6,771 nucleotides of DNA from Verrucomicrobiota bacterium (GTDB lineage Bacteria; Verrucomicrobiota; Verrucomicrobiia; Opitutales; Opitutaceae). The position numbers were made by a program, and so were the translations under genes. The stretch spans positions 1 through 6,771 of the forward strand of contig JAUPWC010000119.1 of the NCBI GenBank assembly GCA_030916665.1, written 5' to 3'. Numbering within the stretch: position 1 is the first letter of the stretch; each line of letters begins with the position of its first letter. This document shows positions 4,970 through 6,771 of the stretch, one piece after another. Below the pieces are notes generated by a model. That model saw only the letters and a program-made list of their open reading frames with translations. It had not been told where the DNA came from and did no database searches.

Positions 4970-6771
4970 CTACGATCCTGTTCCGCCGTCACGCTGCCGA
5001 CCCCAACGCCAGCAGATCGCCTCCAGCACGCCAAACTGGTCCGTGAGCAGGCCCTCGTAGCCGCACGGCCGGTCGTCCCAATAGCGCCAGTCCACGCCGC
5101 TTTGGTTGCCGCCGAACACCGTGGCCCGGGCGAAGCCGGCGCACAGCCGTTTGAGCATGCGATCGCCCTCGCGCTGTAGGCCGCACCGGTAGAGCGCCAT
5201 CACGAAATGCCGCGTCTGCGAGTGGGTGCGTCCGCCGTTCTGGTAATAACCCAGCGGGTATCCCTGGATGATATCCGAAAGATCATGGTCGGGGATGTGC
5301 CGCAGGTTCCCGGGCAGGCCTCCCGCCGGATCGGGCAGTCCAACCCGACGGGCCTCCGCCAGCAGACGCAGCAGGATCGCGCGACCTTCGTCCGGGGCGA
5401 GCAACCCCTCCGCAATGGCGGCGCCGTTGACGGGCAAAAAGGCATAATCGTGCAGCTTGTTTTCGCGGCAGCGCCAGCCCGCCAGCCAGCCGGTGGCCGG
5501 ATTGAAGAACGTGTCACGGTAGTTCGCCCGCAGCCAGCCGGCCCAGCCGGAAAGCCTCTCGGCCTGCTCGCGTGCGCCGAACCGCCGCAGCCCCTCCGTC
5601 AGCTCGAGCAGCGCACCGTAGAGGATCGCGTTGGCAAAGGCGTCCTTCCAGCCGAACGATATCACGTCGAACCAGCAGGTGCTCCACTGCCCCGTGCCGC
5701 TAACGCCGGTGCGGTGCAGGCTCTCGATCAGCCCGTCGCCGTCCAGGTCGCGGTCGCGTGCCGCCCGCAGCTTTTCCATGATGACCGGATGATACTTCTT
5801 GAACCAGGCCGGCGTCGCGTAGTGCCGCAGGTAGGAGCCAAGTCCGCGCAGCGCCGAAGCGCCCGTCTGGAGGTATTCGTCGTCCGCGTCGTGCGAGCTG
5901 CCGTCCTGCAGCAGCCGGCCGGCCGCGTAGCCGGGTCCGCCCGTGAGCCAGCGTTCGAGCGAATGACGCAGGAATTCCGCCGCGGGCAGACCGGGCAGGA
6001 TCTCGCCCTGCGGCCGGATGACTGCCGCCCAGGTGTCCATGCAGATCGGGCAGTGCATCGAGGCGCCGCTGTTGCTGAGCGTGGCCGTGTCGGCGCGGAA
6101 GGTGAGCGCCGTCCACTGCGTGCGCGCCAGCGCCAGGCGCGCCACCGCCGGAGCCTCCGGCCGCAGCAATTCAGGCGGCCGCCGCGGGGTAAAGGTGAAC
6201 ACCGTGCGGTGCGTGCCGGCCGGCAGCCGGTAGAGCCCCTCCGCCGTGCGCTCCTCTCCGACCTTCAGCTCGAGCGTGTTCAGGTCCTGCGCCCGGAAGC
6301 AGTCGCTGCGCGCCCAGCCCCGGAGCGAGTCCGCCGCGATCGCCCAGCTGCCGAAGCCCGGCAGTGTGAGCAGCGCCGGCAGCGCGATCCCGCCGGTCTC
6401 GCCCGTATCCCGCAGGCGCCCGAGCACGTGCGCCGGCGCCGCGCTGTTGCGCAGTCCGATCATCCAGGCCGCGCTGTGCCAGGCGAGGAAGGCCTGTTTC
6501 GCCGAGCGCTGCGCCTTTAGCTGCAGTCCGCGCGTGGTGACCAGCCACTCCAGCCGGTAATGCTGCCCGCCGGCCTGAAAATCGTAGGTCACCGTGCCAC
6601 CGCGCACGGTCACGGTGCCGCTCAGGTCGCACCGCACGGCCGGCGCCAGCACCGGCGCGCTCCCGAGCGGATGTAGCTGCGGTCCTTGGGAGAAAAGCGG
6701 CGGCCGGGTGGCCAGAACGTTCTTTCCCGCCTGGGCGCGGTCTTCGATCAGCAACCCCCAATGCGTGAAAC
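4970..6771 (-). CDS. Six-hairpin glycosidase-like protein of unassigned family, N-terminus cut by window edge
   Basis: Likely a carbohydrate-active enzyme with an (alpha/alpha)6-barrel catalytic half; substrate and GH family are not recognised. The frame is open to the right edge (last visible codons read FTHWG before LLIEDRAQ), so the true start and any signal peptide lie outside. A TTG at 6754 is the only nearby start-like codon and is not convincing. About 599 residues are visible. The first third is beta-rich, like the N-terminal sandwich of such enzymes. The C-terminal part is helical: SSHDADDEYLQTG, an acidic DRDLDGDGLIES motif (about 5723-5760) as in several six-hairpin families, CWFDVISFGWKDAFANAILYGAL, HDYAFLPVNGAAIAEGL, and YYQNGGRTHSQTRHFVMALY. 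Acidic residues in these blocks are candidate catalysts. A CPIC motif (near 6044-6060) sits between the two halves. It converges on the DUF1080 gene and is not in an operon with it. Confidence 0.8.
   Translation of the reverse strand, partial: FTHWGLLIEDRAQAGKNVLATRPPLFSQGPQLHPLGSAPVLAPAVRCDLSGTVTVRGGTVTYDFQAGGQHYRLEWLVTTRGLQLKAQRSAKQAFLAWHSAAWMIGLRNSAAPAHVLGRLRDTGETGGIALPALLTLPGFGSWAIAADSLRGWARSDCFRAQDLNTLELKVGEERTAEGLYRLPAGTHRTVFTFTPRRPPELLRPEAPAVARLALARTQWTALTFRADTATLSNSGASMHCPICMDTWAAVIRPQGEILPGLPAAEFLRHSLERWLTGGPGYAAGRLLQDGSSHDADDEYLQTGASALRGLGSYLRHYATPAWFKKYHPVIMEKLRAARDRDLDGDGLIESLHRTGVSGTGQWSTCWFDVISFGWKDAFANAILYGALLELTEGLRRFGAREQAERLSGWAGWLRANYRDTFFNPATGWLAGWRCRENKLHDYAFLPVNGAAIAEGLLAPDEGRAILLRLLAEARRVGLPDPAGGLPGNLRHIPDHDLSDIIQGYPLGYYQNGGRTHSQTRHFVMALYRCGLQREGDRMLKRLCAGFARATVFGGNQSGVDWRYWDDRPCGYEGLLTDQFGVLEAICWRWGRQRDGGTGS

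Noticed and set aside
5207..6520. A 437-codon plus-strand open frame opposite the glycosidase-like gene
   Set aside because: Arg/Gln/Ala-rich, no recognisable domain or ribosome site; an antisense shadow of the minus-strand coding sequence.

Overview
The window is GC-rich bacterial chromosome holding six protein-coding genes, two of them cut by the window edges. I see no mobile element, CRISPR array, tRNA or rRNA. The gene content suggests a member of Verrucomicrobiota, perhaps Opitutaceae. The clues are a secreted DUF1080 (3-keto-disaccharide hydrolase-like) protein, an unassigned six-hairpin glycosidase-like protein, a large CPA2 antiporter with extra membrane helices, and a short hibernation factor. 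This is an inference from gene families; Planctomycetota or a related group cannot be excluded.

Layout from left to right. (1) Positions 1-1744, minus strand: a CPA2-type cation:proton antiporter whose C-terminus runs off the left edge. (2) A divergent promoter gap of about 130 bp, then a compact M14 zinc metallocarboxypeptidase on the plus strand (1877-2632). (3) Convergent to it, an RluA-family pseudouridine synthase on the minus strand (2681-3535). (4) A 220-bp divergent regulatory gap leading to a ribosome hibernation-promoting factor on the plus strand (3756-4133). This gene has a strong Shine-Dalgarno site, a structured leader and a textbook rho-independent terminator. (5) A secreted DUF1080 protein on the plus strand (4277-4927), apparently with its own promoter. 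(6) Convergent to it, a long (alpha/alpha)6-barrel glycosidase-like protein on the minus strand (4970-6771), whose N-terminus lies beyond the right edge.

Neighbouring genes are nearly all divergent or convergent, so each is probably its own transcription unit and there is no sign of a multi-gene operon. Two themes recur: ribosome and RNA function (pseudouridine synthase, hibernation factor) and carbohydrate or peptide breakdown (M14 peptidase, DUF1080, glycosidase-like protein). I found no convincing new multi-gene system. The most interesting items are the hibernation-factor leader, where an upstream hairpin overlaps a possible anti-Shine-Dalgarno segment, the unassigned glycosidase-like protein, and the antiporter's extra membrane region.
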